The notes: a model not told the origin generated them from the sequence alone. 15,530 nucleotides of DNA from an uncultured Caryophanales bacterium (GCA_946403545.1 CAMJAG010000015.1:1-15530), one strand, 5' to 3'. Positions 8,901 to 15,415 are shown, counted from the stretch's first letter. Translations and numbers: made by a program.

Positions 8901-9005
8901 CAATACTTAGAGAAAAACAAGTTTGTATTAATTAAAGGAAAGATTGAATCTGATGCAGAAGATAAATCTATGATTGCGGATTCAATTGAACTTTTGGAGG
9001 AATAA
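5952..9005 (+). CDS. dnaE: DNA polymerase III alpha subunit, DnaE type
   Basis: This 1017-residue C-family replicative polymerase is about 100 residues shorter than Bacillus DnaE. Order of domains: N-terminal PHP (begins FAPIHIKSGYSFL), the polymerase core with GPGRGSAAGS (323-332), the catalytic PDIDVDF (D365, D367) and the third acidic residue D522 in LKMDFLSLRNLT. These are followed by LFRPGPMDN, IYQEQISKIAEIMAGF, FNKSHSVVYAVIACRLAYLKAHYP and a C-terminal OB fold (about 935-1010). The PHP metal site is degenerate: HxH is H8-I-K10 and the next motif reads D41-L42 where DH is usual, so PHP-based proofreading is unlikely. In Bacillota with PolC, DnaE extends primers on the lagging strand; whether PolC exists here cannot be seen. 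The stop is one base before polA, suggesting an operon. Confidence 0.96.
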   Translation: MAIFAPIHIKSGYSFLQSGLTIDKIVSSLKKNDYYGAALADLNCLYGVHEFTDELAKINKPCCIGMEVSLGEDFISLFVKNEQGYRNLLKINTAIQREQFDQKALEDNADGLIAVVESKYGTFKQLFDEKDEHPLSRWLFKLSDKFGDNFYIGIEVTSKADVEYANKVRKFAKSHTYKTVAFPRIKYVKKDDAIVIDILNAIRDESIQLDIKSKVGQEYFMVESDYQKIYSTTEIDATREIINSCKFDLNIKRGTLLKLSNKPGEELTEICYKQLLKLKLQTPEYTERLDYELSVIDKMGYSNYFLLVQDYVEHAKKAGILVGPGRGSAAGSLVSYLLNITEVDPLKFNLSFERFLNPNRKTMPDIDVDFMDIRRDEVVEYVRRKYGQDKVANIVTFQRIMARQALRDIQRVYKYPTNHIDKICKSLPKEDKDKKEITLRDAYKKGEAFRKLVDSDKYFLEIVSLASKIEGLPRQAGMHAAGIVINDEPLENALPITIDLLGNSTTQYEMNYLEEEGFLKMDFLSLRNLTIIDLAVKLINMNHPEAKLKGDTLPYDAPEAIEIIRNRHTMGVFQLESAGMKRAIKILKPSTFDDIVALLALFRPGPMDNIQDYANKKEGKTKVTYISPALESVLKPTYGIIIYQEQISKIAEIMAGFTAGEADIFRRAISKKVKAKILEEQGRFIKGSIKNGYSEKEATSVFNHILKFANYGFNKSHSVVYAVIACRLAYLKAHYPLEFYSAILQIGSSAIDSKFNEYVTELKQRNFTIYSPNINESQMVFSIKEGGLLFPLSSIHGVNIQMVNNILKEREKGPFKDLYDFVSRMFEYKITESQLTALIDSGALDVLYPSRKSMILSLKGAMQFAQLNHNEDGQSSLGILESLKPSITEAKDDPIENLNAEYEAIGIMLSDNPLRYKKDLLADKDVSPIIELEEFGNATIAGMVKTKKLISTKKSETMAYIKIFDETGEIEVTVFPRVYQECYQYLEKNKFVLIKGKIESDAEDKSMIADSIELLEE

Positions 9006-9009
9006 TATG
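8996..9009 (+). promoter_or_regulatory. polA ribosome-binding site that fixes the start
   Basis: GGAGG (8996-9000) stands six bases before the ATG at 9007, within the last dnaE codons. This favours 9007 over an in-frame upstream ATG at 8974 that has no such site and would add eleven residues before the conserved PKITIIDGN start. Confidence 0.85.
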
Positions 9010-11601
9010 CCTAAAATAACGATTATTGATGGTAACTCATTACTATTTAGAAGTTATTACGCTACTGCATATCCTGGAGTAGAGATTATGAGAAATCAAG
9101 AAGGCATACCTACAAATGCTATCTTTGCTTTCTCTAATATGATTAATAAAATCATCGGTTCCTTGAAGGAAGGCGAATGTATTTTAGTTGCTTTCGATGC
9201 TGGAAAGCATAACTTTAGACACGATGCTTTAGAAACTTATAAAGCAAATAGAAAACCTGCTCCTGAAGATTTAGTTGTTCAATTCCCTATTGCTAGAGAA
9301 TTCTTAAAGAACTTAGGAATCTTCCAATTTGAAGAAGTTGGATTTGAGGGTGATGACATTGCTGGTACAGTCGCTAAGTTAGCGGAAAAAGAAGGCTATG
9401 ATGTCACAGTTTATACCTCTGATAGAGACTTTTTACAATTAGTCAGTGACAAAGTCACTGTTAATATTATCAGAAAGGGTCTTTCTGATGTTGTCGCTAT
9501 GACACCAGAATTAGTTAAAGAAACATATGGATTTGAGCCAATTCAAATCATTGATTATAAAGGACTTAGAGGAGACTCTAGTGATAACCTACCTGGAATA
9601 CCAGGTGTTGGTGAAAAAACCGCTGTTCAATTAATCCAAAACTATGGATCTTTTGATGAAATTATTGCTCACGTTGATGAGATTAAAGGTAAGCTTGGTG
9701 AAAACATCAAAGCAAACCAAGAAATTGGTAGGATTTCTAGAGACTTAGCAATCATCAAAACCGATATTGAACTTCCATTCACTTTAAAAGATACAGAATA
9801 TCAAGGTTATAACTTCAGCGAGATTGCAGAATTCTGCAAAAAGTATGGATTAAAACAATTTATGTCCAAAATCCAAGCTAAATGGAAAAAGGCAGAATCT
9901 AACGAATTTTCAAAAGAAGTAAAACAAGTTAAAAAGTTGCCTTTTGTCATCAAAGATGAAATGGGTTTTGCTATCGATTTAGCAGATGATAACTATACCG
10001 ATTCCGAGGTTTATGGCATAGCGGTTTACGCCAATAACGATGTCTATTATTTGGAACTCGATGATGCTAAAAATGATAACGACTTACTCAACGCTTTGAG
10101 AGATAAATCTATCAAAAAGTACCTCTATGATTACAAAGCAAATAAAGTTGCATTAGCTAAAAACGGTATTGAATTAAATGGCGTTTATTTTGACTTACTT
10201 TTAGCTTCATATCTACTTGATTCTTCAATCAAAAACAATGTTGAAGTCACTATGAATATGTATGGAGTTGACCTTGCAGATAAGGATGATGAAGTATCAT
10301 TATTTACAGCATCAAACCCTACAAAAACTGGCAAAATTGCATATTTTTCTAAAGAACTAAGTAAAAAAGTGTTTGGTGAATTGGAAAAACATGAAGCGTT
10401 AAATGTTTTCAATGAACTCGAACTTCCACTATCAGATACATTAGCTGATATGGAAATCGAAGGTTTCCCATTAAACAAAGAAATCCTTGATCAATATGGA
10501 AATGAATTTAAAGCAAAACTCAATGAGCTCTCAGAAGAGATTTATGCTTTAGCAGGTGAAAAATTCAACATAGCTTCACCAAAACAATTAGGCGAAATCT
10601 TGTTCAACAAATTAGGTTTAAGTTCCAATAAGAAAGCTAGCACTTCTTTTGAAGAACTAAACGACATTAGAGATGAACACCCAATCGTTGATAAGATTTT
10701 GGAATATCGTAAATATTTCAAATTGGTTTCTACTTATATTGATGGACTAAAAGTCCACATCCACAAAGATGGAAAGATTTATGCTAAATTCAACCAAGCG
10801 TTGACTACTACTGGAAGACTATCTTCTAGTGAGCCAAACTTACAAAATATTAGCGTTAGAGACGAAGAAAGTAAGTGCATCAGAAAAGCATTCAGATATG
10901 AAGATGAAAATCTTTCAATTCTATCACTCGACTACTCTCAAATCGAACTCAGAGTTTTAGCACATCTTTCTAATTGTGAAGCACTCAAATCTATCTTTGA
11001 ATCTGATGAAGATATTCATAGTGCTACGGCAAAGAGAATATTTAAACTACAAGGCGAGCCTACATCCGCACAAAGAAGAAAAGCAAAAACAGTTAACTTT
11101 GGTGTGGTTTATGGCATCTCAGATTTTGGATTATCTAACGAATTAGGAATTTCTGTAAAAGAAGCTAGAGATATTATCGATAGTTTCTATGCTTCATTCC
11201 CTGAAGTTAGAGACTTCTTTGAAAAGATTATTAACGATGCATCTAAAGATGGATATGTCTCCACTCTTTCAGGTAGACGTAGATATTTAGTGGAACTCCA
11301 TGATAGTAATTATCAAGTTAGAGAGTTTGCAAAACGTGCTGCAATGAATGCTCCTATTCAAGGTTCGGCAGCAGATTTAATTAAAATCGCAATGATTAAA
11401 GTCGATAAAGCTCTTAAAGAAGGTGGCTTTAAAACTAAGATGGTTTGTCAAATTCATGATGAACTTATATTTAAAGTTCCTGAAGAAGAGAAAGAAAAGG
11501 TTTATGATGTTATTAAATCCACTATGGAACATGCTTTAGATCTTAATGTCCCACTAAAAGTGGATGGAGGATTTGGAAAGGATTGGTACGAAGCCAAATA
11601 A
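9007..11601 (+). CDS. polA: DNA polymerase I (5' nuclease plus polymerase)
   Basis: This is full-length Pol I of 864 residues. Residues 1 to about 290 are the 5'-3' nuclease, with IIDGN (D8), AFDAGKHNFRHD, FEGDDIAGT, TSDRDFLQL, GDSSDNLPGIPGVGEKTA (helix-hairpin-helix). The middle 3'-5' exonuclease fold is degenerate: ExoI DxE is D324-L-A326, ExoII reads YDYKANK, and the ExoIII acidic residue is not apparent, so proofreading is probably lost as in Bacillus Pol I. The polymerase has motif A LSLDYSQIELR (D642), motif B RRKAKTVNFGVVYG, and motif C QIHDELIF (H817, D818). The enzyme removes RNA primers, fills gaps and serves repair. It is linked to dnaE upstream (one base) and mutM-coaE downstream (five bases), a setting that pairs gap filling with base excision. 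Confidence 0.97.
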   Translation: MPKITIIDGNSLLFRSYYATAYPGVEIMRNQEGIPTNAIFAFSNMINKIIGSLKEGECILVAFDAGKHNFRHDALETYKANRKPAPEDLVVQFPIAREFLKNLGIFQFEEVGFEGDDIAGTVAKLAEKEGYDVTVYTSDRDFLQLVSDKVTVNIIRKGLSDVVAMTPELVKETYGFEPIQIIDYKGLRGDSSDNLPGIPGVGEKTAVQLIQNYGSFDEIIAHVDEIKGKLGENIKANQEIGRISRDLAIIKTDIELPFTLKDTEYQGYNFSEIAEFCKKYGLKQFMSKIQAKWKKAESNEFSKEVKQVKKLPFVIKDEMGFAIDLADDNYTDSEVYGIAVYANNDVYYLELDDAKNDNDLLNALRDKSIKKYLYDYKANKVALAKNGIELNGVYFDLLLASYLLDSSIKNNVEVTMNMYGVDLADKDDEVSLFTASNPTKTGKIAYFSKELSKKVFGELEKHEALNVFNELELPLSDTLADMEIEGFPLNKEILDQYGNEFKAKLNELSEEIYALAGEKFNIASPKQLGEILFNKLGLSSNKKASTSFEELNDIRDEHPIVDKILEYRKYFKLVSTYIDGLKVHIHKDGKIYAKFNQALTTTGRLSSSEPNLQNISVRDEESKCIRKAFRYEDENLSILSLDYSQIELRVLAHLSNCEALKSIFESDEDIHSATAKRIFKLQGEPTSAQRRKAKTVNFGVVYGISDFGLSNELGISVKEARDIIDSFYASFPEVRDFFEKIINDASKDGYVSTLSGRRRYLVELHDSNYQVREFAKRAAMNAPIQGSAADLIKIAMIKVDKALKEGGFKTKMVCQIHDELIFKVPEEEKEKVYDVIKSTMEHALDLNVPLKVDGGFGKDWYEAK

Positions 11602-11606
11602 TTGTT

Positions 11607-13040
11607 ATGCCAGAATTACCAGAAGTAGAAACTGTAAAAAAGATTCTTAAAAAGACACTTGTTGGTGCCACTATTACTTCAGTGGATGTTTTAAGAGCGG
11701 CAACAATTCTTGGAAGCGCATCTATTTTCCAAGAAAGTCTTAAAGATGCAAAATTCAAAAATATCTCCAGAAAAGGTAAATATTTAATATTCCACTTATC
11801 CAAAGGATTAGTGATTCTTTCCCATTTAAGAATGGAAGGAAAATTCTATGAATTAAATGAAAATGAACCAAATTCTCAATACGCTAAAGTCGTTTTCCAT
11901 TTAGATAATGGGCATAAACTTTGCTTTGATGACTCAAGATGTTTTGGAATTTTAAAGCTTTCGAAAGAAACAAAATACTTGGAAGATCCACTCATGCTTA
12001 ATGTTGGACCTGAACCAAGTGAAATAAATGATATTGATGACATTTTTAACAAAGTTAAAGATAGCACTCATCCAATTAAAGAGTTAATCACAACTCAATC
12101 TCTTATTTCTGGCATTGGAAACATTTACGCTGATGAGATTTTATTTGAATGCAAGATTCATCCTTTAACTCCAGGCAAGTTTATAACTAGAGAAAACTGG
12201 ATTGAAATTGTCGAATCTGCAAAGAAGATTTTAGAAAAAGCTATTAAACAAGGTGGTTCCACTATTAAGAGCTATCACCCTGGTAAGGACTTAGATGGCA
12301 AGTTCCAAAGTAAGTTAAAGGCTTATGGAAAAGCTGGCGAAAAATGTCCAAGATGTTGTGATATTCTTCAATTTATTAAAATAAATGGAAGAGGTACAAC
12401 TTATTGTCCAAAATGTCAAAAGAAAAAAGGCGCTCCTGTTAGAGTTGCAATCTTTGGTAAAATCGCTTCAGGTAAAAGCGAAGTTTTGAAATACTTTGCA
12501 AAAGTCGGTTATCCAACTATTTCTAGTGATGAAATTGTATCTTCTTTATATAAAGAAAAAGCAGTTACCGCTATCATTGCAAAAAGATTTAATCTCCCAT
12601 TCAATAACGAAGTTGATAAAACTGTTTTAAGAGATTATCTTGTAGCGCACCCAAAAGACATCCCTGTAATCAATAGAATCGTTCATCCACTTGTAAAAGA
12701 AAGAATCGAAGAATTCTTCAAAGCGCATAAAAATAACGACATTGTTGTATGTGAAATTCCACTACTTTTTGAGTCAAAATCTGAAAACTTGTTTGACTAC
12801 ATTATTGGCGTAGATGCTCCTAAAGATGTCCAATTAGATAGACTCCAAAATAGAAATAAAGAAACAAGCAAATCATTAAAAATGATTGCTCGTAATAATT
12901 CATTTGATAAAAATAAAAACAAGGCCGATATTATTGTTAACAATAACAGCGACCTTGCTAGTTTAAAATCTGAAATTGATCAAATTATTAGTAAATTGCA
13001 AGAGTACCTAGATTTATTTCCTTCTTTGCACTTGTGCTAA
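11607..13040 (+). CDS. mutM-coaE: MutM-CoaE fusion: formamidopyrimidine-DNA glycosylase joined to dephospho-CoA kinase
   Basis: One 477-residue frame holds two complete enzymes. Residues 1-272 are MutM/Fpg, which excises 8-oxoguanine and Fapy lesions. It shows the MPELPEVE start (P2 nucleophile, E3), the K58 hairpin lysine, helix-two-turn-helix SLISGIGNIYADEIL, and a zinc finger C247-x2-C250 / C267-x2-C270 with GRGTT. Residues 278-477 are CoaE, which phosphorylates dephospho-CoA in the last CoA step. It shows the P-loop GKIASGKS (284-291), SSDEI (307-310), VHPLVKERI, CEIPLLFES, VQLDRLQNR and KADIIVNNN. Only about five residues (KKGAP) join them, and no ATG or ribosome site lies at the joint, so separate translation is unlikely. 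Start chosen at 11607 because mature MutM requires Pro at position 2; upstream ATG 11583 overlaps polA. There is no good ribosome site, so it is probably coupled to polA, which ends five bases earlier. The last 12 residues lie antisense to dnaI. Confidence 0.93.
   Translation: MPELPEVETVKKILKKTLVGATITSVDVLRAATILGSASIFQESLKDAKFKNISRKGKYLIFHLSKGLVILSHLRMEGKFYELNENEPNSQYAKVVFHLDNGHKLCFDDSRCFGILKLSKETKYLEDPLMLNVGPEPSEINDIDDIFNKVKDSTHPIKELITTQSLISGIGNIYADEILFECKIHPLTPGKFITRENWIEIVESAKKILEKAIKQGGSTIKSYHPGKDLDGKFQSKLKAYGKAGEKCPRCCDILQFIKINGRGTTYCPKCQKKKGAPVRVAIFGKIASGKSEVLKYFAKVGYPTISSDEIVSSLYKEKAVTAIIAKRFNLPFNNEVDKTVLRDYLVAHPKDIPVINRIVHPLVKERIEEFFKAHKNNDIVVCEIPLLFESKSENLFDYIIGVDAPKDVQLDRLQNRNKETSKSLKMIARNNSFDKNKNKADIIVNNNSDLASLKSEIDQIISKLQEYLDLFPSLHLC
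12988..13040. other. 53-base convergent overlap of mutM-coaE and dnaI
   Basis: The dnaI TAA (minus strand, 12988-12990) lies inside coaE, and the coaE TAA (13038-13040) lies inside dnaI. Both frames are open through the overlap and no hairpin terminator is present on either side. The shared bases encode the final 17 or so residues of each protein. Confidence 0.85.
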
Positions 13041-13878
13041 TAATCTTACAGATTTGTTTAGCTCTTAATTGACCTGCTTTTGATGTGCTATAGAGAGTTT
13101 CGATTTCATCAATTGTGAAATCAGAAGTGAAGATAGTCATCAAATTTTTATTATGTCTTGTTGAGATTATTGGATAGATGATTGTGTCTCTGATGAAATC
13201 GTTAACAAATTCATTTCCAAAGTCATCTAAAACTAAGATTCTAGCATTACAATATTTGTCTAATTCCTTTTGGAATGCTTCGCCTTTTTTATTGGCGAGT
13301 TCTGCTAATTCTCTTACTCTCTTTGCAGAATTTAAGAAACATATTGGTCCCATTGATCTGCTAGCAGCGTCAACACACATAACAGCAGCAAAATAGCTTC
13401 TGCCACTGCCTGCTCCACCAGTTAGATAAATCCATGGATTTGAATTACCTTTGACGAAATCTGCATAGAGTTGTAAAGCTGCTTTTCTTGGAGCAGTTTT
13501 ATCAATATCTCTAATTGATGCATCAAGTAATTCATCATTAAAGTCTCTAACTTGGAATTGTCTTTCAAACGCTACTCTTTTGATGATTTCTTTACAAGGA
13601 GTCATTGTGGTTTCCACAATTGTGCCATGGTAATCAACTTTAGAAATTAAATAAGCATTTTCTTTAGTGCAGTTTTTAATACCTGGACATTTTTTGCAAT
13701 AATTGATATCACTGACAAAATCAAAGATTTTGGTTATGTACTTATCAATTTTTTCATCTGGAATGCCAAGTTCTTTACAATATTTAACTGCTGCAGGACA
13801 TGCTAGATATGCTTCTTTCATTTTCTTAAGAAGCTCTGTGTCATCTCCTAATGTAAAATTAAATTTAAGCTTTTCCAT
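12988..13878 (-). CDS. dnaI: Helicase loader / primosomal protein DnaI (with altered Walker A)
   Basis: This 296-residue DnaI-family AAA+ loader, with DnaB, places the replicative helicase on DNA. The N-terminal helicase-binding part has a zinc-type arrangement C61-x2-C64, H84, C95 like that of Bacillus DnaI. The ATPase part has Walker A GGAGSGRS (154-161) and Walker B ILVLDDFG (214-221; D218, D219). It ends with a sensor-1 segment, MTIFTSDFT. Two positions are odd: the invariant P-loop lysine is R160 (AGA codon at 13399-13401), and sensor-1 Asn (TSN in relatives) is D253. ATP hydrolysis may therefore be weak or altered. Start chosen at 13878 because AAGGAGGT lies four bases upstream; an upstream ATG at 13902 lacks this. 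It overlaps the dnaB end by 14 bases, which implies translational coupling. The 3' end overlaps coaE by 53 bases. Confidence 0.9.
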   Translation of the reverse strand: MEKLKFNFTLGDDTELLKKMKEAYLACPAAVKYCKELGIPDEKIDKYITKIFDFVSDINYCKKCPGIKNCTKENAYLISKVDYHGTIVETTMTPCKEIIKRVAFERQFQVRDFNDELLDASIRDIDKTAPRKAALQLYADFVKGNSNPWIYLTGGAGSGRSYFAAVMCVDAASRSMGPICFLNSAKRVRELAELANKKGEAFQKELDKYCNARILVLDDFGNEFVNDFIRDTIIYPIISTRHNKNLMTIFTSDFTIDEIETLYSTSKAGQLRAKQICKIISTSAKKEINLGTLAIY

Positions 13879-15154
13879 CACTACCTCCTTGGTCGATGTC
13901 ATCTAGGATATCATCCCAGCTTGGACCATCGTCTTGTTTGTTAGTTTCTTCTCTAGGATTTTCTTTTTCTTCTTTTTTATCCTTATTATTTTTAGGACTT
14001 GAAGATTTTTTGGACTTCTTGAAGTTGTTCAAGTAGTTCATTGCGTCAATTGTAGTTTCTATTCCTTCTCTTGCTAGAGATGCTGCTATCTTTTCAGCGT
14101 ATGCTCTTGAGAGGACATTCTTACAATTGGTTAATGTGTAATCAATTACTGCATTAATAACTGGATTTGGTAAATTGAAGTTTTTGCTTAAGGAATCAAT
14201 TAATTTAAGATCCGCTAATGCAGGTTGACTACCATTTTGTAATAACGCTAGGAATTTCTTTGGTGAAACAGATTCCATTAAATTGATTTTTGATGCAAGA
14301 GCGGTTTCACCAGTATTGAAATTCTCGTTTTTGCTTCCGTATCTTTTTCTTCTAACTGTATAACTAATTTCTGTTTGGAATAACTTAGTTATTGCTTCAA
14401 AATCGATACGTTTGCCTTTTCTTTCGGATGGATTATAAGTTTGCGCTACATAATTAGCAGCGGTTTCTTCGTTAATTCCATATAGAGTAACGAGACGATA
14501 TAATTCATCCATTTCTTCTTTTACAAATGCTTCAGAAGATATTTGAGATATTTCACTTAGAGCCTTAAAGAAATTTTCGTATGAGAAGTTTCCTTGTATT
14601 TTACTAGCGTTCCTTCCAATACTTTCTCCATCCGAGCTAAGTGCCTTTACGAATGCTGGATCATCATATTTTGGATTGAAGATATCAGTGAATTTCGCTG
14701 ATATATCATTTCCATAATCTTTTTGGGTACTTGCAGGATAGAGATCTTTAATCTTTTTCGCTGATGTTTCCCCTACACACTTGATTAACATTCCATAAAG
14801 AAGTGCATTATCGAAGAAATTAGCAGGTGTTCTTGGAGAGTAAATATCATAGTGATATATTGCTTCTCCATTTGACTTAAGAAGATAGGTCTTAAGTAAT
14901 CCCACTGCTTCAAGATGCTTTCTAGCATCTACGAATGCTCCTGAAGATATTTGCATCTTCATGAGAATTTCTTCGTGTTTGACCAAAGAATAGACCCTTT
15001 GATTTTTGCCTTCTGCTACCAAGGTGAAATATAACGATGTAGCGGTAAATCCGACAATCGGTTGATATAAGTTCACCATAGTTTCATAGTCATAGTCTGC
15101 TATCAAACTTTTAAGTGTAACTTCAGCAAAATCACGTTTTTCTAATATAGTCAT
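13865..15154 (-). CDS. dnaB: Replication initiation and helicase-loading protein DnaB (Bacillota type)
   Basis: This 429-residue DnaB belongs to the Bacillota initiation family (DnaB/DnaD relatives) and is not the DnaB helicase of enterobacteria. It works with DnaD and DnaI to load the helicase. The N-terminal domain has the family block NLYQPIVGFTATSLY (28-42). A DDBH2-like module near 328-375 reads NPVINAVIDYTL through AYAEKIAASLAREGI. A lysine/serine-rich linker then leads to an acidic tail with WDDILDD. Start chosen at 15154, where GAGAAAG precedes ATG at three bases; an in-frame ATG at 15175 would add seven residues and has no ribosome site, but cannot be excluded. First gene of a dnaB-dnaI operon, reading away from pfkA. 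Confidence 0.9.
   Translation of the reverse strand: MTILEKRDFAEVTLKSLIADYDYETMVNLYQPIVGFTATSLYFTLVAEGKNQRVYSLVKHEEILMKMQISSGAFVDARKHLEAVGLLKTYLLKSNGEAIYHYDIYSPRTPANFFDNALLYGMLIKCVGETSAKKIKDLYPASTQKDYGNDISAKFTDIFNPKYDDPAFVKALSSDGESIGRNASKIQGNFSYENFFKALSEISQISSEAFVKEEMDELYRLVTLYGINEETAANYVAQTYNPSERKGKRIDFEAITKLFQTEISYTVRRKRYGSKNENFNTGETALASKINLMESVSPKKFLALLQNGSQPALADLKLIDSLSKNFNLPNPVINAVIDYTLTNCKNVLSRAYAEKIAASLAREGIETTIDAMNYLNNFKKSKKSSSPKNNKDKKEEKENPREETNKQDDGPSWDDILDDIDQGGSDGKA
13883..13890 (-). promoter_or_regulatory. dnaI ribosome-binding site inside dnaB
   Basis: AAGGAGGT on the minus strand is a perfect anti-16S match four bases before the dnaI ATG at 13878. It lies within the last dnaB codons, and dnaB stops 14 bases later inside dnaI. 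It decides the dnaI start. Confidence 0.9.
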
Positions 15155-15225
15155 AATCTTTCTCGGTGAGAGCATTATTGCATTAAAAAAACTCTTTTTC
15201 TACAAGAAAAGAATGGGCAAAAAAT

Positions 15226-15330
15226 TGTGGTTAATTTCTCCACATATGATATATCACATATTTACTTTGTAAATAGAGATAGAAAATGTGCAAAAATATG
15301 GGGTTTTTCCACATTGATATTTGTGGATAA
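15226..15330. promoter_or_regulatory. Cluster of DnaA-box-like sites between dnaB and pfkA
   Basis: The DnaA consensus is TTATCCACA (TTATNCACA relaxed). Sites seen: TTAACCACA on minus (15226-15234), TTCTCCACA on plus (15236-15244), TTTTGCACA on minus (15287-15295), TTTTCCACA on plus (15305-15313) and a perfect TTATCCACA on minus (15322-15330). The three CCACA variants each differ from consensus at one base; the GCACA site differs at one base from the relaxed form. The perfect site is the left half of a 13-base palindrome, GTGGATAATCCAC (15323-15335). The first pair is inverted and covers the predicted dnaB transcript start. DnaA binding is inferred from sequence only. Confidence 0.65.
15246..15273 (-). 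promoter_or_regulatory. Candidate dnaB promoter
   Basis: On the minus strand TTTACA (15268-15273) and TATCAT (15246-15251) are 16 bases apart. The expected transcript start is near 15239, within a DnaA-box pair (15226-15244), leaving a leader of about 85 bases. A perfect palindrome TGATATATCA (15247-15256) covers the -10. The leader also contains a weak A-T hairpin and a run of seven U (15185-15191). Confidence 0.45.
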
Positions 15331-15376
15331 TCCACTTTTATAAAGACATCTAATTTGTTTTTAACATTGATATTTG
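15311..15376 (+). repeat. 13-base perfect direct repeat with pfkA -35 element
   Basis: ACATTGATATTTG occurs at 15311-15323 and again at 15364-15376, 53 bases apart. The downstream copy supplies the TTGATA -35 of the pfkA promoter. The upstream copy abuts the perfect DnaA box and has a TATAAA (15339-15344) downstream at a long 19-base spacing, so it could be a second, weaker promoter. Confidence 0.75.
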
Positions 15377-15410
15377 CAATAATAGTAATATACTATTAAA
15401 CGAGGTAATT
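15367..15410 (+). promoter_or_regulatory. pfkA promoter and ribosome-binding site
   Basis: TTGATA (15367-15372), a 16-base spacer and TATACT (15389-15394) form a good sigma-A promoter. Transcription should begin near 15401, giving a leader of only about 15 bases that starts with the ribosome site GAGGT (15402-15406), nine bases before the ATG at 15416. Confidence 0.65.
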
Positions 15411-15415
15411 TGCGT

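Noticed and set aside
8974..9006. Upstream ATG that would extend polA by 11 residues
   Set aside because: The extension overlaps the dnaE end, has no ribosome site, and the conserved Pol I start follows the GGAGG-preceded ATG at 9007.
10185..10478. 97-codon minus-strand open frame inside polA
   Set aside because: It has a serine-rich composition typical of antisense shadows and lies opposite continuous Pol I coding sequence.
11583..11606. Upstream ATG that would extend MutM by eight residues
   Set aside because: Fpg needs proline directly after the initiator methionine as the catalytic nucleophile, so the start must be 11607.
13605..13630. Inverted TTGTGG / CCACAATTGTG sequences in dnaI
   Set aside because: They lie in conserved coding sequence and match the DnaA consensus only with two or more mismatches.
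15185..15211. Possible attenuator hairpin and U7 run in the dnaB leader
   Set aside because: The stem is six pairs and nearly all A-U, with a three-base loop; too weak to call a terminator.
15226..15415. Chromosomal origin (oriC)
   Set aside because: The DnaA boxes and AT richness are suggestive, but dnaA, dnaN, rnpA or rpmH are not adjacent, and divergent promoters explain the AT content; regulation is the simpler reading.
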